A stretch of 64,000 bases of DNA, taken from assembly GCF_014206815.1 (NCBI RefSeq), contig NZ_JACHNP010000003.1, positions 372,001 through 436,000 of the forward strand. Reading direction: 5' to 3'. Shown here in pieces: positions 44,445 through 53,399 of the stretch (position 1 is its first letter; every line of letters starts with the position of its first letter). The stretch is from Xanthomonas sp. F10. GTDB lineage: Bacteria > Pseudomonadota > Gammaproteobacteria > Xanthomonadales > Xanthomonadaceae. The notes under the pieces were generated by a model that saw only the letters and a program-made list of their open reading frames with translations, made no database searches and was not told the DNA's origin. Both the position numbers and the translations under genes were made by a program.

Positions 44445-46640
44445 ATGCGTTCTTCCGTTTCCCACCGTCTGCTCTACCTCGCCCTGCTGTCCGCGCTCTC
44501 CGGCGCGCCGGCGCCGTTGCTCGCCGCCGAAGCCGCGGCCGACGTGCAGCCGACCACGCTGGACAAGGTGGAAGTCAGTGGCAGCCCGAGCCGCGCGCAG
44601 CCGTCCACCACCACCCGTCTGCCGCTGACGCTGCAGGAGACGCCGCAATCGGTGAGCGTGCTGGGCCAGCAGCGGCTGGAAGAGGAATCGCTGTTCAGCA
44701 TCAACGACGTCATGCGCAACGTCACCGGCGTCAACGTGTCCTTCTTCGACACCCAGCGTCCGCTGTACTTCGCGCGCGGCTTCCAGATCACCGACTTCCA
44801 GGTCGACGGCCTGCCCACCTACAGCGGCTCCACCAATCAGGAATACGACATGGTCTTCTACGACCGCGTCGAGGTGATCCGCGGCGCCAACGGCCTGCTC
44901 AGCGGCGCCGGCATTCCCTCGGCCACGGTCAACCTGCTGCGCAAGCGCCCCGGCAAGACCTTCGATGCGTCCTTCGCGGCCTCGCTCGGCACGTGGGATT
45001 TCCGCCGCACCCAGGCCGACGTCACCGCGCCGCTGACTGCCGACGGCCGCTTCCGCAGCCGCTTCGTCGCCGCCTGGCAGGATCGCGGCTACTACTACGA
45101 CCACTACACCGAGCAGAAGATGTCGGGCATGGCGGTGCTGGAAGGCGACCTGACCAACTCCACCACGGTCACCGTCGGCTACCAGCGCCAGGACAACGAT
45201 CCGGTCGGCTCGACCTGGGGCACGGTGCCGTACTTCTTCGCCGACGGCGGCTTCGCCGACCTGCCCAGCTCCACCAACCTGGCGCCGAAGTGGGCGCGCT
45301 GGCAGCGCAACACCCACACCACCTTCGCGAACCTGGAACAGCGCTTCGGCGAGAACTGGCTGCTGAAGGTCAACCTGGCGCGCACCGAGGGCGAGGTCGA
45401 GAACCTGCGCGTCTACGGGAGCGGCTATCCCAAGCGCGACGGCAGCGGCATCTACCTGCGCGCCGCCGCCGGGCAGACCACCGACACCCGCGACGGCCTG
45501 GACGTGTACCTGTCCGGCAGCTTCCCGCTGTTCGGCCGCGACCACGACCTGGTCCTGGGCGGCAGCTGGCAGGACCTGCAGTCGACCACGCCGACCCTGG
45601 CGCTGCGCTATCCGGGTGACTGGACCACCTGCGGCCGCGAGCGTTGCTACTACATCCCCAACGTCTACGACTGGCATGGCGACGTGGGCCAGATCACCGC
45701 CGCCCGTACCGGCGCGCGGCGCGAGGCGCGCACCACCCAGCGCGGCGTGTACGCCTCCACCCGGCTGCGCCTGGCCGAACCGCTGTCGCTGATCGCCGGC
45801 GCGCGCCTGAGTTCCTGGCAGACCCGCACCCAGGCCTTCGCCGCCGACGGCAGCTACACCGGCACCAGCGGCCGCTACCGGGTCAGCGACGAGGTCACCC
45901 CCTATGTCGGCCTGGTCTACGACATCACCCCGGCCGTCTCCACCTACGCCAGCTACACCGAGATCTTCAATCCGCAGAACTACAAGGACAAGGACAACAA
46001 CCTGCTGGCGCCGGTGCAGGGTTCCAACCTGGAGGCGGGCGTCAAGGCGCAGCTGGCCGACGGCCGCGGGCTGCTCAGCGCGGCGGTGTTCGAGGCCAAG
46101 CAGGACAACTACGCGGTGCGCGACATGACCCAGCCGGAAGCCTCGCTGCCCGACGGCAGCTCGGCCTACATCGGCGTCGACGGCACCAAGAGCCGCGGCT
46201 GGGAAGTGGAATACAACGGCGAACTGCGTCCGGGCTGGACGCTCAACGCCGGCTACACCCACGCCAAGGTCACCCGCGCGCCCACCGACGCGATCTACGC
46301 CAACCTGCCGGAGGACTATCTGCAGCTGTCCACCCAGGTGCGCCTGCCCGGCGCCTGGCAGCGCCTGAGCCTGGGCGGCGGCGTGAGCTGGCAGAGCGCG
46401 GTGCGCGGCTACAACATCCAGCGCCCGGTCGGCGACGGCAGCGCCGCCACGCGCCCGGTCACCGTGGTGCAGGACCCGTACGCGCTGGTGCATTTCAACG
46501 CCAACTACCAGCTCAGCACGCAGTGGACCGCGACCCTGGCGGTGACCAATGCGCTGAACAAGAAGTACTGGGCCAACCTGGACTACCAGAACTACGGCGA
46601 ACCGCGCTTCGTGAGTTTCACGCTGCGCTGGCGGTACTGA
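44445..46640 (+). CDS. TonB-dependent siderophore receptor
   Basis: 731 residues. Signal peptide ending LLAAEAAA, TonB box-like LDKVEVSG, and the plug of the siderophore type: LQETPQSVSVLGQQRLEEESLFSINDVMRNVTGVNVSFFDTQRPLYFARGFQITDFQVDGLP, YDRVEVIRGANGLLSGAGIPSATVNLLRKRP. The barrel ends LDYQNYGEPRFVSFTLRWRY. These are hallmarks of FpvA/FhuE-type ferric-siderophore receptors. A Fur-box-like sequence is upstream. The frame extends upstream, but this ATG begins the signal peptide. Confidence 0.93.
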   Translation: MRSSVSHRLLYLALLSALSGAPAPLLAAEAAADVQPTTLDKVEVSGSPSRAQPSTTTRLPLTLQETPQSVSVLGQQRLEEESLFSINDVMRNVTGVNVSFFDTQRPLYFARGFQITDFQVDGLPTYSGSTNQEYDMVFYDRVEVIRGANGLLSGAGIPSATVNLLRKRPGKTFDASFAASLGTWDFRRTQADVTAPLTADGRFRSRFVAAWQDRGYYYDHYTEQKMSGMAVLEGDLTNSTTVTVGYQRQDNDPVGSTWGTVPYFFADGGFADLPSSTNLAPKWARWQRNTHTTFANLEQRFGENWLLKVNLARTEGEVENLRVYGSGYPKRDGSGIYLRAAAGQTTDTRDGLDVYLSGSFPLFGRDHDLVLGGSWQDLQSTTPTLALRYPGDWTTCGRERCYYIPNVYDWHGDVGQITAARTGARREARTTQRGVYASTRLRLAEPLSLIAGARLSSWQTRTQAFAADGSYTGTSGRYRVSDEVTPYVGLVYDITPAVSTYASYTEIFNPQNYKDKDNNLLAPVQGSNLEAGVKAQLADGRGLLSAAVFEAKQDNYAVRDMTQPEASLPDGSSAYIGVDGTKSRGWEVEYNGELRPGWTLNAGYTHAKVTRAPTDAIYANLPEDYLQLSTQVRLPGAWQRLSLGGGVSWQSAVRGYNIQRPVGDGSAATRPVTVVQDPYALVHFNANYQLSTQWTATLAVTNALNKKYWANLDYQNYGEPRFVSFTLRWRY

Positions 46641-46697
46641 GGCGCGGTGGGGTACCGGTGGGACTGCGCCGGGTAGGAACTGGCGCTGGCGGTCGGA

Positions 46698-46733
46698 CCC
46701 TCACCCCCGGCCCCTCTCCCGGTGGGAGAGGGG
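46698..46733. repeat. Spacer palindrome between convergent genes
   Basis: CCCTCACCCCCGGCCCCTCTCCCGGTGGGAGAGGGG type hairpin; likely bidirectional terminator. Confidence 0.65.
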
Positions 46734-46742
46734 AGGCACGCC

Positions 46743-47771
46743 TCAGTCCTTCGGCTTGCAGGGATCGTCACGGCGCAGCAGGCGGCCCAGCCGCGACGGC
46801 GGTTCGCACGGCGGCGGCGCCGGTTGCGCGGCCTTTGCCGCCGCGGCTGCGGCCGCCGCACGCTGCTGCTGCAGTTGCGCCAGCTTGGCCTTGATCTGCG
46901 GCATCGCCGCCAGCGCGGCCTTCTCGCCTTCCAGGATCGCGGCGTTGCGCTGGGCGAAGTCGGCTGCGCCGATGTCGTTGACCTTGGGCCGGATCACGAT
47001 GTCGGCGCGGCCCAGTTCCTGCTGGCCCAGGCGCTGGCCCATGATCGCGATCGACTGGTTGACGGTGCCGAGCATGCTGCCCGGGTTCTTGCCGCTGGCC
47101 TTGCTGGAGATGTCCACGGCGATGACGAAATCGGCGCCGAGCTGGCGTGCGGCGTCCACCGGCACCGGGCTGACCACGCCGCCGTCCACGTAATGGAACT
47201 TGCCGATGGCGACCGGCTCGAACACGCCGGGGATGCTGCTGGACGCGCGCACCGCCTGGCCGGCGTTGCCGCGCACGAACACGGTGCGCTCGCCGTCTTC
47301 CAACCGGGTGGCGACTGCGGCGAACGGCCTGGCCAGCTTCTCGATCGGCTTGCCCTTGAGTTGGGCGTTGACATAGTCCTGCAGCGCCTGGCCCTGCACC
47401 AGGCCGCCGGAGAACAGGCGCATGTCGCGGATGCTGCTCTCGTCCAGCGCCACCGCCGCCTGCTGCATCTGGAACGCGTCCATGCCGCTGGCGTACAGCG
47501 CGCCGACCACGCTGCCGGCGCTGGTGCCGGACACCACCGTCGGCTCCAGGCCGTTGGCCTGCAGCATCTTGATCACGCCGATGTGGGCGAAGCCCTTGGC
47601 TGCGCCGCCGCCCAGGGCGATGCCGATGCGCAGCGGCTTGGCCGCCGGCGTCGGGGCCGGTCCGTTCACTACCGGCGCCGGCGGCGCCGGCTTGGGCTCG
47701 CCGCCGCAGGCGGCAAGCAGGCCGAACAGGGACAGGGACAGCAGCAGGCGCGGGGAACGGAACACGGTCAT
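46743..47771 (-). CDS. Patatin-like phospholipase lipoprotein (RssA-type)
   Basis: 342 residues. A lipoprotein signal (LLLSLSLFGLLAACGG) sets the start. The patatin fold has GIALGGGAAKGFAHIGVI (oxyanion), GTSAGSVVGALYASG (nucleophile Ser) and YVDGGVVSPVPVDAARQLGADFVIAVDIS (Asp of the catalytic dyad in DGG). The C-terminal ~60 residues are Ala/Gln-rich and low complexity. Acts as a lipid esterase, probably at the cell envelope. Confidence 0.88.
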   Translation of the reverse strand: MTVFRSPRLLLSLSLFGLLAACGGEPKPAPPAPVVNGPAPTPAAKPLRIGIALGGGAAKGFAHIGVIKMLQANGLEPTVVSGTSAGSVVGALYASGMDAFQMQQAAVALDESSIRDMRLFSGGLVQGQALQDYVNAQLKGKPIEKLARPFAAVATRLEDGERTVFVRGNAGQAVRASSSIPGVFEPVAIGKFHYVDGGVVSPVPVDAARQLGADFVIAVDISSKASGKNPGSMLGTVNQSIAIMGQRLGQQELGRADIVIRPKVNDIGAADFAQRNAAILEGEKAALAAMPQIKAKLAQLQQQRAAAAAAAAKAAQPAPPPCEPPSRLGRLLRRDDPCKPKD

Positions 47772-47917
47772 GGAAGCGTCGGGCAAAGGAGGAAGGAGCC
47801 GGCGCGAGCATAGCCGCATCCTCCTGCACCGCCCACGACCGGAGGTCATGCTGAGGGTGGTCCGGGCGCTTCAGTGGAAGCGCGAGGCTTGGGTCTGCGA
47901 GGCGCTGCGCGCCCGGA

Positions 47918-47950
47918 CCCTCACCCCAAGCCCTCTCCCGGGGGAGAGGG
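47918..47950. repeat. Spacer palindrome
   Basis: CCCTCACCCCAAGCCCTCTCCCGGGGGAGAGGG, between two - strand genes. Confidence 0.65.
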
Positions 47951-47965
47951 ACTGAGTGGGCTGCT

Positions 47966-48979
47966 TCAGAAGTTGTTGTCGCCGTCCAGGATCCGGCCGA
48001 AGCCGCCCAGCACCGAGCCTTCGCCGCGGTTCTGCCCGCCGCCCTGCGGCGCGGCGGCGAGCATGCGCCCGGCCAGGCGCGAGAACGGCAGCGACTGCAG
48101 CCAGACTTTGCCGGGGCCGGTGAGGGTGGCCAGGAACATGCCTTCGCCGCCGAAGAACATGCTCTTGATGCCGCTGACCGGGCGCACGTCCATGTCCACC
48201 GAGGCGTGGAACGCGACCACGCAGCCGGTGTCCACGTCCAGGCGCTCGCCGGCGGCCAGTTCGCGCTCGACCACGCAGCCGCCGGCGTGCACGAACACCC
48301 AACCGTCGCCCTCGAGCTTCTGCATGATGAAGCCTTCGCCGCCGAACAGGCCGGTCATGATCTTGCGCTGGAAGTGGATGCCCAGCGACACCCCGCGCGC
48401 GCCGGCCAGGAAGCTGTCCTTCTGGCAGATCAGGCGGCCGCCGTGCTGGTCCAGCTTCATCGCCAGCACCGTGCCGGGGTAGGGCGCGGCGAAGGCGACC
48501 TTGGCCTTGCCCTGGCCCTGGTGGGTGAACACCGTGGTGAACAGGCTCTCGCCGGTGACCAGGCGCTTGCCGGCCGACAGCAGCTTGCCCATCAGGCCGC
48601 TCTGGTTGCCGCCGGAGCCGTCGCCGAACACGGTGTCCATCCGCACCGCCGCGTCCTTGAACATCAGCGCGCCGGCCTCGGCCACCGCGCTCTCGCCCGG
48701 GTCCAGCTCGATCTCCACGAACTGCATTTCATGGCCGACGATGCGGTAGTCGATCTCGTCGGCGCGGCCGCCCGCTGCGGGCGGCGGCGGCAGGCCCGGC
48801 GGGAGGAACGACGCGCCGCCCTGCAGGGCGGGAATCTGCGCCACCGGCAGCCAGCCGCTCTGGCCCTGGCTCCAGGCCAGGGCCGTGGGGTTGTTGCGGG
48901 CGAAGGCGACCGCATCGGCATCGTCGAACGGGCCGGAGCGGGTCTGTTCGCTGCCGGTCAGGAAGTACCACTGGGTCAT
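47966..48979 (-). CDS. GYF-AIM24 family protein
   Basis: 337 residues. The N-terminal 55 residues form a GYF_2-type module (WYFLTGSEQTRSGPFDDADAVAFARNNPTALAWSQGQSGWLPVAQIP). From about residue 80 the protein is of the TIGR00266/AIM24 family: IVGHEMQFVEIELDPGESAVAEAGALMFKDAAVRMDT, GESLFTTVFTHQGQGKAKVAFAAPYPGTVLAM, GIHFQRKIMTGLFGGEGFIMQKLEGDGWVFVHAGG, SMFFGGEGMFLATLTGPGKVWLQSLPFSRLA. Function in bacteria is unknown; the GYF part may bind proline-rich partners. The start follows a reasonable spacer; the longer upstream frame is unsupported. Confidence 0.85.
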   Translation of the reverse strand: MTQWYFLTGSEQTRSGPFDDADAVAFARNNPTALAWSQGQSGWLPVAQIPALQGGASFLPPGLPPPPAAGGRADEIDYRIVGHEMQFVEIELDPGESAVAEAGALMFKDAAVRMDTVFGDGSGGNQSGLMGKLLSAGKRLVTGESLFTTVFTHQGQGKAKVAFAAPYPGTVLAMKLDQHGGRLICQKDSFLAGARGVSLGIHFQRKIMTGLFGGEGFIMQKLEGDGWVFVHAGGCVVERELAAGERLDVDTGCVVAFHASVDMDVRPVSGIKSMFFGGEGMFLATLTGPGKVWLQSLPFSRLAGRMLAAAPQGGGQNRGEGSVLGGFGRILDGDNNF

Positions 48980-49086
48980 GGGTGCAGGTCCTTGGCGGGA
49001 AGTCGCGGCGAGTCTAGCCTGCCGTCGGGGACCGTTCGCATCTGCCCAAAGGCAGGGTGACCCGTGCAGCGTTCCGCACGCCGTCC

Positions 49087-49911
49087 CTACAGCGCGCTGG
49101 CCGGGCGGACCTGCAGGACGCCGGCTTCGGCGGCGCAGTCGCCGGCGGGCATGCGCCCGGCCGCGCGCGCGGCGGCGATCTCGCCGCGGGCCGCGGCCAG
49201 GTCGGCGCGGAAGGCCGGGTCGTCGTGCAGCCGCGCCACCGTGGCCGCGCCCAGGAAGCGGCCGGCGAGCACGTCGCTCTGCCAGTGCACGTTGCACACC
49301 AGCCGGCTCTCGGCGTAGTTGCGGCCGCGCGCGATCAGCGCATCGGCGCGCTCGGGCGCGATCTCGCTCAGGGTCAGCGCCCAGGCCCAGCCGATGGCGC
49401 TATGCCCCGACGGATACGAGCCGCTCTGGCGCAGGTCGTCGAGATCGCCCGGGGTACACACCGCCTGCTGGTTGCGCAGGAACGGCCGCGCGCGCTGGTA
49501 CTGGCGCTTGGCCGCCTTGGTGGCGGCGCTGGCGTCGATGCGGCTGCGCTCCAGCAGGGCGTACAGGTGCGGGGTGTGCTGCGCGTCGATCGCCACGCCC
49601 AGCGCGCAGGCGAACTGGCCGGCGCCGTTGGGGAAGCTCAGATCGGCATCGCGCGCGGCCTGCTGCCAGCGCGCGCTGCCGCGCAGGGCCAGCGCCTCGC
49701 GGTTGACCGCCAGGTCCAAGGCCTCGCCCGGCGAGCCGGCCGCCGGGGGCGCCGGCAGCAACTGCAGACTGTCCGGCACCGCTGTGGCCGGCAGATAGCC
49801 CACGGCCTTGGCCGGCGCCGGTGCGCGCACCGCCGGGCCGCTGCAGGCGGCCAGGGCAAGCGCCAGCACGGCGGCGGCGGTGCGGAAACGGCAGGTGGGC
49901 AACACGGACAT
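49087..49911 (-). CDS. Class A acid phosphatase lipoprotein (PAP2 superfamily)
   Basis: 274 residues. A lipoprotein-type signal (AAAVLALALAAC) sets the start. The active-site motif is complete: KRQYQRARPF (Lys/Arg), GSYPSGHSAIGWAWA (His) and SRLVCNVHWQSD (Arg, His, Asp). These match non-specific acid phosphatases of the PhoN type and vanadium-chloroperoxidase fold. Likely releases phosphate from organic esters in the periplasm. Confidence 0.85.
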   Translation of the reverse strand: MSVLPTCRFRTAAAVLALALAACSGPAVRAPAPAKAVGYLPATAVPDSLQLLPAPPAAGSPGEALDLAVNREALALRGSARWQQAARDADLSFPNGAGQFACALGVAIDAQHTPHLYALLERSRIDASAATKAAKRQYQRARPFLRNQQAVCTPGDLDDLRQSGSYPSGHSAIGWAWALTLSEIAPERADALIARGRNYAESRLVCNVHWQSDVLAGRFLGAATVARLHDDPAFRADLAAARGEIAAARAAGRMPAGDCAAEAGVLQVRPASAL

Positions 49912-50003
49912 GCGAACTCGGACAGCGACGGCGGATCGGTCAGTGTACGGCGCGGCGCAGGGACAGGTCGCCCGTGGCGACCTGCCGCGGGCAGCCCGGC
50001 TGC

Positions 50004-50071
50004 TGTAGGAGCGGCTTCGGCGGCGACGGGCGTTCCCGGTAAAAGGCGTCGCGGCTGAAGCCGCTCCTACG
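50004..50071. repeat. REP palindrome
   Basis: Inverted TGTAGGAGCGGCTTCGGCGG and CGCGGCTGAAGCCGCTCCTACG arms. Confidence 0.8.
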
Positions 50072-50110
50072 GATGCCGACGGGCGGATGGCCGGCATGGC
50101 CTTGCCCACC

Positions 50111-50893
50111 TCAGCCGCCGTCACGCTCCTCGCGCGGCGGGAAGCGCAGCACCACCCCGCGCGGCGCCTGCGGCGGCTGCCACAGCACCGGCACCTGACT
50201 CGGCGGTGGCGGTTCCAGTTCGTCGTCGGCGGCGAGCAGATCGTCGGTGTCCTCCTCGTCCTCCCAGCTGTAGCGCTTGCGCGGCGGCAGCGGATCGCGA
50301 TGGCGCAGCAGCAGCGCCGCGACCACGCCGCCCACGGCGCCGCCCAGGTGCGACTGCCAGGACACCCCGTCCTGGTGCGGCAGCACCGTCACCAGCATGC
50401 CGCCGTAGAACAGGAAGGCGATCATGCTGGCGGCGATCGCGGCGCGGTCGCGGCGCAGCAAGGCCAGCACGAATACCAGGAACAGCAGGCCGTGGGCGAC
50501 GCCGCTGGCGCCCAGGTGATGGCTGCCGGGATCGCCCAGCCACCAAGCGCCCAGGCCCGAGCCCAGCCACAGCAACGGCAGCCCGGCCAGGGTGGCGCGC
50601 GGATACACGCTGCCGGCCAGGGTGCCCAGAATCAGCAGGGCGCCGGCGTTGGCCCCCAGGTGCTCCGGCGAGCCGTGCAGCAGCGGCGCGGTGAGCACGC
50701 CGAGCAGGCCGGCAGCCGTGTGCGGCGCCACTGCCCAGGGCCGCCAGTCGAACAGGCCCTGGCTGGCGAACACCGCCACCAGCAGCGCCACGAAGGCCAG
50801 GCTGGCATTGAAGGCACGCAGGATCCGCGCGCGGTCGAAGCGGCCCTGCGCATCGGGCTCGGGCGTGGGCGAGGGGAGCGAGGAGGTGTCCAT
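50111..50893 (-). CDS. Rhomboid-family intramembrane serine protease
   Basis: 260 residues. About six helices; the catalytic Ser is in LGASGVAHGLL, the His in SWQSHLGGAVGG, and HLGANAGALLILG precedes them, as in rhomboids. The C-terminal tail is cytoplasmic, acidic and Pro-rich. An ATG at 50893 gives a Pro-rich N-terminus before the first helix. Substrate unknown. Confidence 0.85.
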   Translation of the reverse strand: MDTSSLPSPTPEPDAQGRFDRARILRAFNASLAFVALLVAVFASQGLFDWRPWAVAPHTAAGLLGVLTAPLLHGSPEHLGANAGALLILGTLAGSVYPRATLAGLPLLWLGSGLGAWWLGDPGSHHLGASGVAHGLLFLVFVLALLRRDRAAIAASMIAFLFYGGMLVTVLPHQDGVSWQSHLGGAVGGVVAALLLRHRDPLPPRKRYSWEDEEDTDDLLAADDELEPPPPSQVPVLWQPPQAPRGVVLRFPPREERDGG

Positions 50894-50995
50894 GCTCCCT
50901 GGATGGCGGCGCCCCGCCACCAAGGCAAGGCGCCGCCGATGGGAGGGACTGGCCGCGGCCGCGGGACAATCCGCGGCCGCGGCGCAGGCGCCGGG

Positions 50996-51949
50996 TCAGT
51001 GCGCCGGCTTGGCCGGGCGCAGCAGGCTCAGCACCACGGTGGCGCCGATCACCACCGCCACCGCCAGCAGCGACACCAGCACCGGGATCTTGTACAGGTC
51101 GATGATCAGCATCTTGGTGCCGATGAACACCAGCACGATCGCCAGGCCATAGGGCAGCAGGTGGAAGCGGTCGGCCATGCCCGCCAGCAGGAAGAACATC
51201 GCGCGCAGGCCCAGCACCGCGAACACGTTGGAGGTCAGCACGATGAACGGGTCGGTGGTGATCGCGAAGATCGCCGGGATGCTGTCCACCGCGAAGATCA
51301 CGTCGGTGATCGCGATCAGCATCAGCACCGCGAACAGCGGGGTGAACCAGCGCCTGCCCTCCTGGGTCACGCTCAGCGCGTTGCCGTGGTACTGCGGGGT
51401 CAGGCGCAGATGCTTGCGCATGAAGCGCAGCACCGGGTTGGCTTCCAGGTCGGGCTCCTTGCCCGCCGAGAACCACATCTTGATGCCGGTCAGCAGCAGG
51501 AACGCGCCGAACACGTACAGCAGCCAGTGGAACTTGGTCAGCAGCACCGAGCCGGCGAAGATCATCACCGCGCGCAGCACGATCGCGCCGAGCACGCCGA
51601 TCACCAGCACGCGCTGGCGCTGCTCCTCCGGCACCGCGAAGTAGCTCATGATCATCAGGAACACGAAGATGTTGTCGACCGCCAGCGACTTTTCGACCAG
51701 GTAGCCGGTCAAGAACTCCAGGCCCAGGCGGTTGCCGGTGGCCACGTCGATGGTCTCGCGCAGGTACCACCACAGGCCGGCGTTGAACGCCAGCGCCAGC
51801 GCGATCCAGCCGATGCTCCACCACAGCGCTTCCTTGAAGGTGACCTTGTGCGGACCGCCGTGGCGCATCAGCACCAGGTCCGCCAGCAGCGCCACGACCA
51901 CCACGATCGCGAAACCGCTCCACAACCACACGTTGCCTATCGTTTCCAT
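50996..51949 (-). CDS. TerC/Alx-family membrane protein
   Basis: 317 residues and about nine helices. Hallmarks are FLTGYLVEKSLAVDNIFVFLMIMSYF and IAITDVIFAVDSIPAIFAITTDPFIVLTSNVFAVLGLRAMFFLL. Relatives export Mn2+ or act in tellurium resistance. A yybP-ykoY-type element lies upstream, which favours a Mn2+-exporter role. Confidence 0.92.
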   Translation of the reverse strand: METIGNVWLWSGFAIVVVVALLADLVLMRHGGPHKVTFKEALWWSIGWIALALAFNAGLWWYLRETIDVATGNRLGLEFLTGYLVEKSLAVDNIFVFLMIMSYFAVPEEQRQRVLVIGVLGAIVLRAVMIFAGSVLLTKFHWLLYVFGAFLLLTGIKMWFSAGKEPDLEANPVLRFMRKHLRLTPQYHGNALSVTQEGRRWFTPLFAVLMLIAITDVIFAVDSIPAIFAITTDPFIVLTSNVFAVLGLRAMFFLLAGMADRFHLLPYGLAIVLVFIGTKMLIIDLYKIPVLVSLLAVAVVIGATVVLSLLRPAKPAH

Positions 51950-52026
51950 TGGGAATTTTCCGTCAGTGAACAGGGAACCTCGGGGCCGCGGCGGCGGAGG
52001 CGTTCAGGACGGAGACGACGGATGTC

Positions 52027-52150
52027 GTCCAGAGGGTGCCTTCGCCACTGCGGCGAAGGTCTCGCTCGCAGCCGATGGACCGGCTGCCGTTGCACCGGAG
52101 CCCGCGGGCTCGAATTGACGGCGACAACGTCGGGAGCTACTCCCCTTCTG
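52027..52150 (-). promoter_or_regulatory. yybP-ykoY-type manganese riboswitch
   Basis: On the - strand the leader reads GAAGGGGAGTAGCTCCCG, then a long stem region, GCGAGACCTTCGCC, a short loop, GGCGAAGGC and ACCCTCTGGAC. GGGGAGTAGC and the GAGACCTTCGCC/GGCGAAGGC pair are the signature conserved parts of this aptamer. It lies about 80 nt before the TerC/Alx start, exactly where this Mn2+-responsive switch is found in relatives. Confidence 0.78.
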
Positions 52151-52207
52151 CGCGCATTCTTGCGGCTGCCGGCGGTGCCGTCAATCGGGGCGGCTACAAT
52201 GGCGTTC

Positions 52208-53389
52208 ATGAATAGTCCCCTGCCCGTTGTCCGCCTCAAGAACGCCTGGCGCTCCAGCCATCCTTGGATCTTCCAGAAACTGGTCGAAAAACCCGCCGCC
52301 AAGCCCAAGCCGGGTGCGCTGGTGGACGTGGTCGGGGTGGACGGCGCGTGGGTCGGCCGCGGCTTCTACAACGGCCACTCGCGCATCGCCGTGCGCATCC
52401 TCGAGACCAACCCCGACATCGCCGTCGACGAGCACTGGTTCGCGCGCAAGATCGCCGAGGCAGTGTCGCTGCGCCGTGACGTGCTCAAGCTGGATGCGGT
52501 CAGCGACGCCTGGCGCGTGGTGCATGCCGAGGGCGACGGCCTGTCCGGCCTGGTGGTGGACCGCTATGGCGACCTGCTGGTGGTGGAGTTCTTCAGCGCC
52601 GGCATGTTCCGCCACCGCGAGTGGATCTACGCCGCGCTGCGCGCGCAATTCCCGGGCGCGCGCTTCTACAGCTTCGCCGAGGAACACGTGCAGAAGCAGG
52701 AGAGCTTCGACTACCGGCCGGTGTCCAGCAGCGGCGAGCGCCCGGAGCCGGCGATCATCAGCGAGTACGGCGTGCGCTTCCGCGCCGACCCGGCCGGCGC
52801 GCACAAGACCGGCTTCTTCGCCGACCAGCGCGAGAACCGCCAATGGCTGAGCCAGCAGGTGGAAGGCAAGCGCGTGCTCGACCTGTGCTGCAACACCGGC
52901 GGCTTCGCGGTCTACGCCAAGGTCCGCGGCGCCACCGAGGTGGTCGGCGTGGACATCGACGAGGACGTGATCGAGATCGCCAAGGGCAACGCCCGCCTCA
53001 ACGATGTGCGGCCCAGGTTCGTGCAGGCCGACATCTTCCCGTACCTGCGCGATGCCGCTGCCCGCGGCGACCAGTACGACGTGGTGATCCTGGACCCGGC
53101 CAAGATGACCCGCGACCGCGACCAGGTGATCCCGGCGCTGAAGAAGTACCTGGACATGAACAAGCTGGCGCTGGGCGTGGTCGCCCCGGGCGGCCTGTTC
53201 GCCACCTTCTCCTGCACCGGCCTGGTCGCCGAGCACGAGTTCCTGGACATGCTGCGCCGCGCCGCCTACTTCTCCGGCCGCACCATCCAGATCCTGAAGG
53301 TGGCCGGCGCCGGCGCCGACCACCCGTTCATGGCCCACGTGCAGGAATCGCGCTACCTCAAGGCGGTGTTCTGCCGCGTGGTGGACTAG
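52208..53389 (+). CDS. rlmI: 23S rRNA (cytosine-5-)-methyltransferase RlmI-type
   Basis: 393 residues. An N-terminal PUA-like module (VRLKNAWRSSHPWIFQ...GALVDVVGVDGAWVGRGFYNGHSRIAVRIL) is followed by the SAM-dependent methyltransferase core: EYGVRFRADPAGAHKTGFFADQRENR, KRVLDLCCNTGGFAVYAKVRGATEVVGVDID, VVILDPAKMTRDRDQ. It methylates C1962-type cytosine in 23S rRNA in E. coli. The frame extends far upstream without support; ATG 52199 would add three residues. Confidence 0.88.
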   Translation: MNSPLPVVRLKNAWRSSHPWIFQKLVEKPAAKPKPGALVDVVGVDGAWVGRGFYNGHSRIAVRILETNPDIAVDEHWFARKIAEAVSLRRDVLKLDAVSDAWRVVHAEGDGLSGLVVDRYGDLLVVEFFSAGMFRHREWIYAALRAQFPGARFYSFAEEHVQKQESFDYRPVSSSGERPEPAIISEYGVRFRADPAGAHKTGFFADQRENRQWLSQQVEGKRVLDLCCNTGGFAVYAKVRGATEVVGVDIDEDVIEIAKGNARLNDVRPRFVQADIFPYLRDAAARGDQYDVVILDPAKMTRDRDQVIPALKKYLDMNKLALGVVAPGGLFATFSCTGLVAEHEFLDMLRRAAYFSGRTIQILKVAGAGADHPFMAHVQESRYLKAVFCRVVD

Positions 53390-53399
53390 CGCGCCACGC

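Noticed and set aside
50087-52207. Upstream part of the long frame that ends in RlmI
   Set aside because: It runs antisense through the rhomboid and TerC genes and through the riboswitch. Only the part from 52208 is a real protein.
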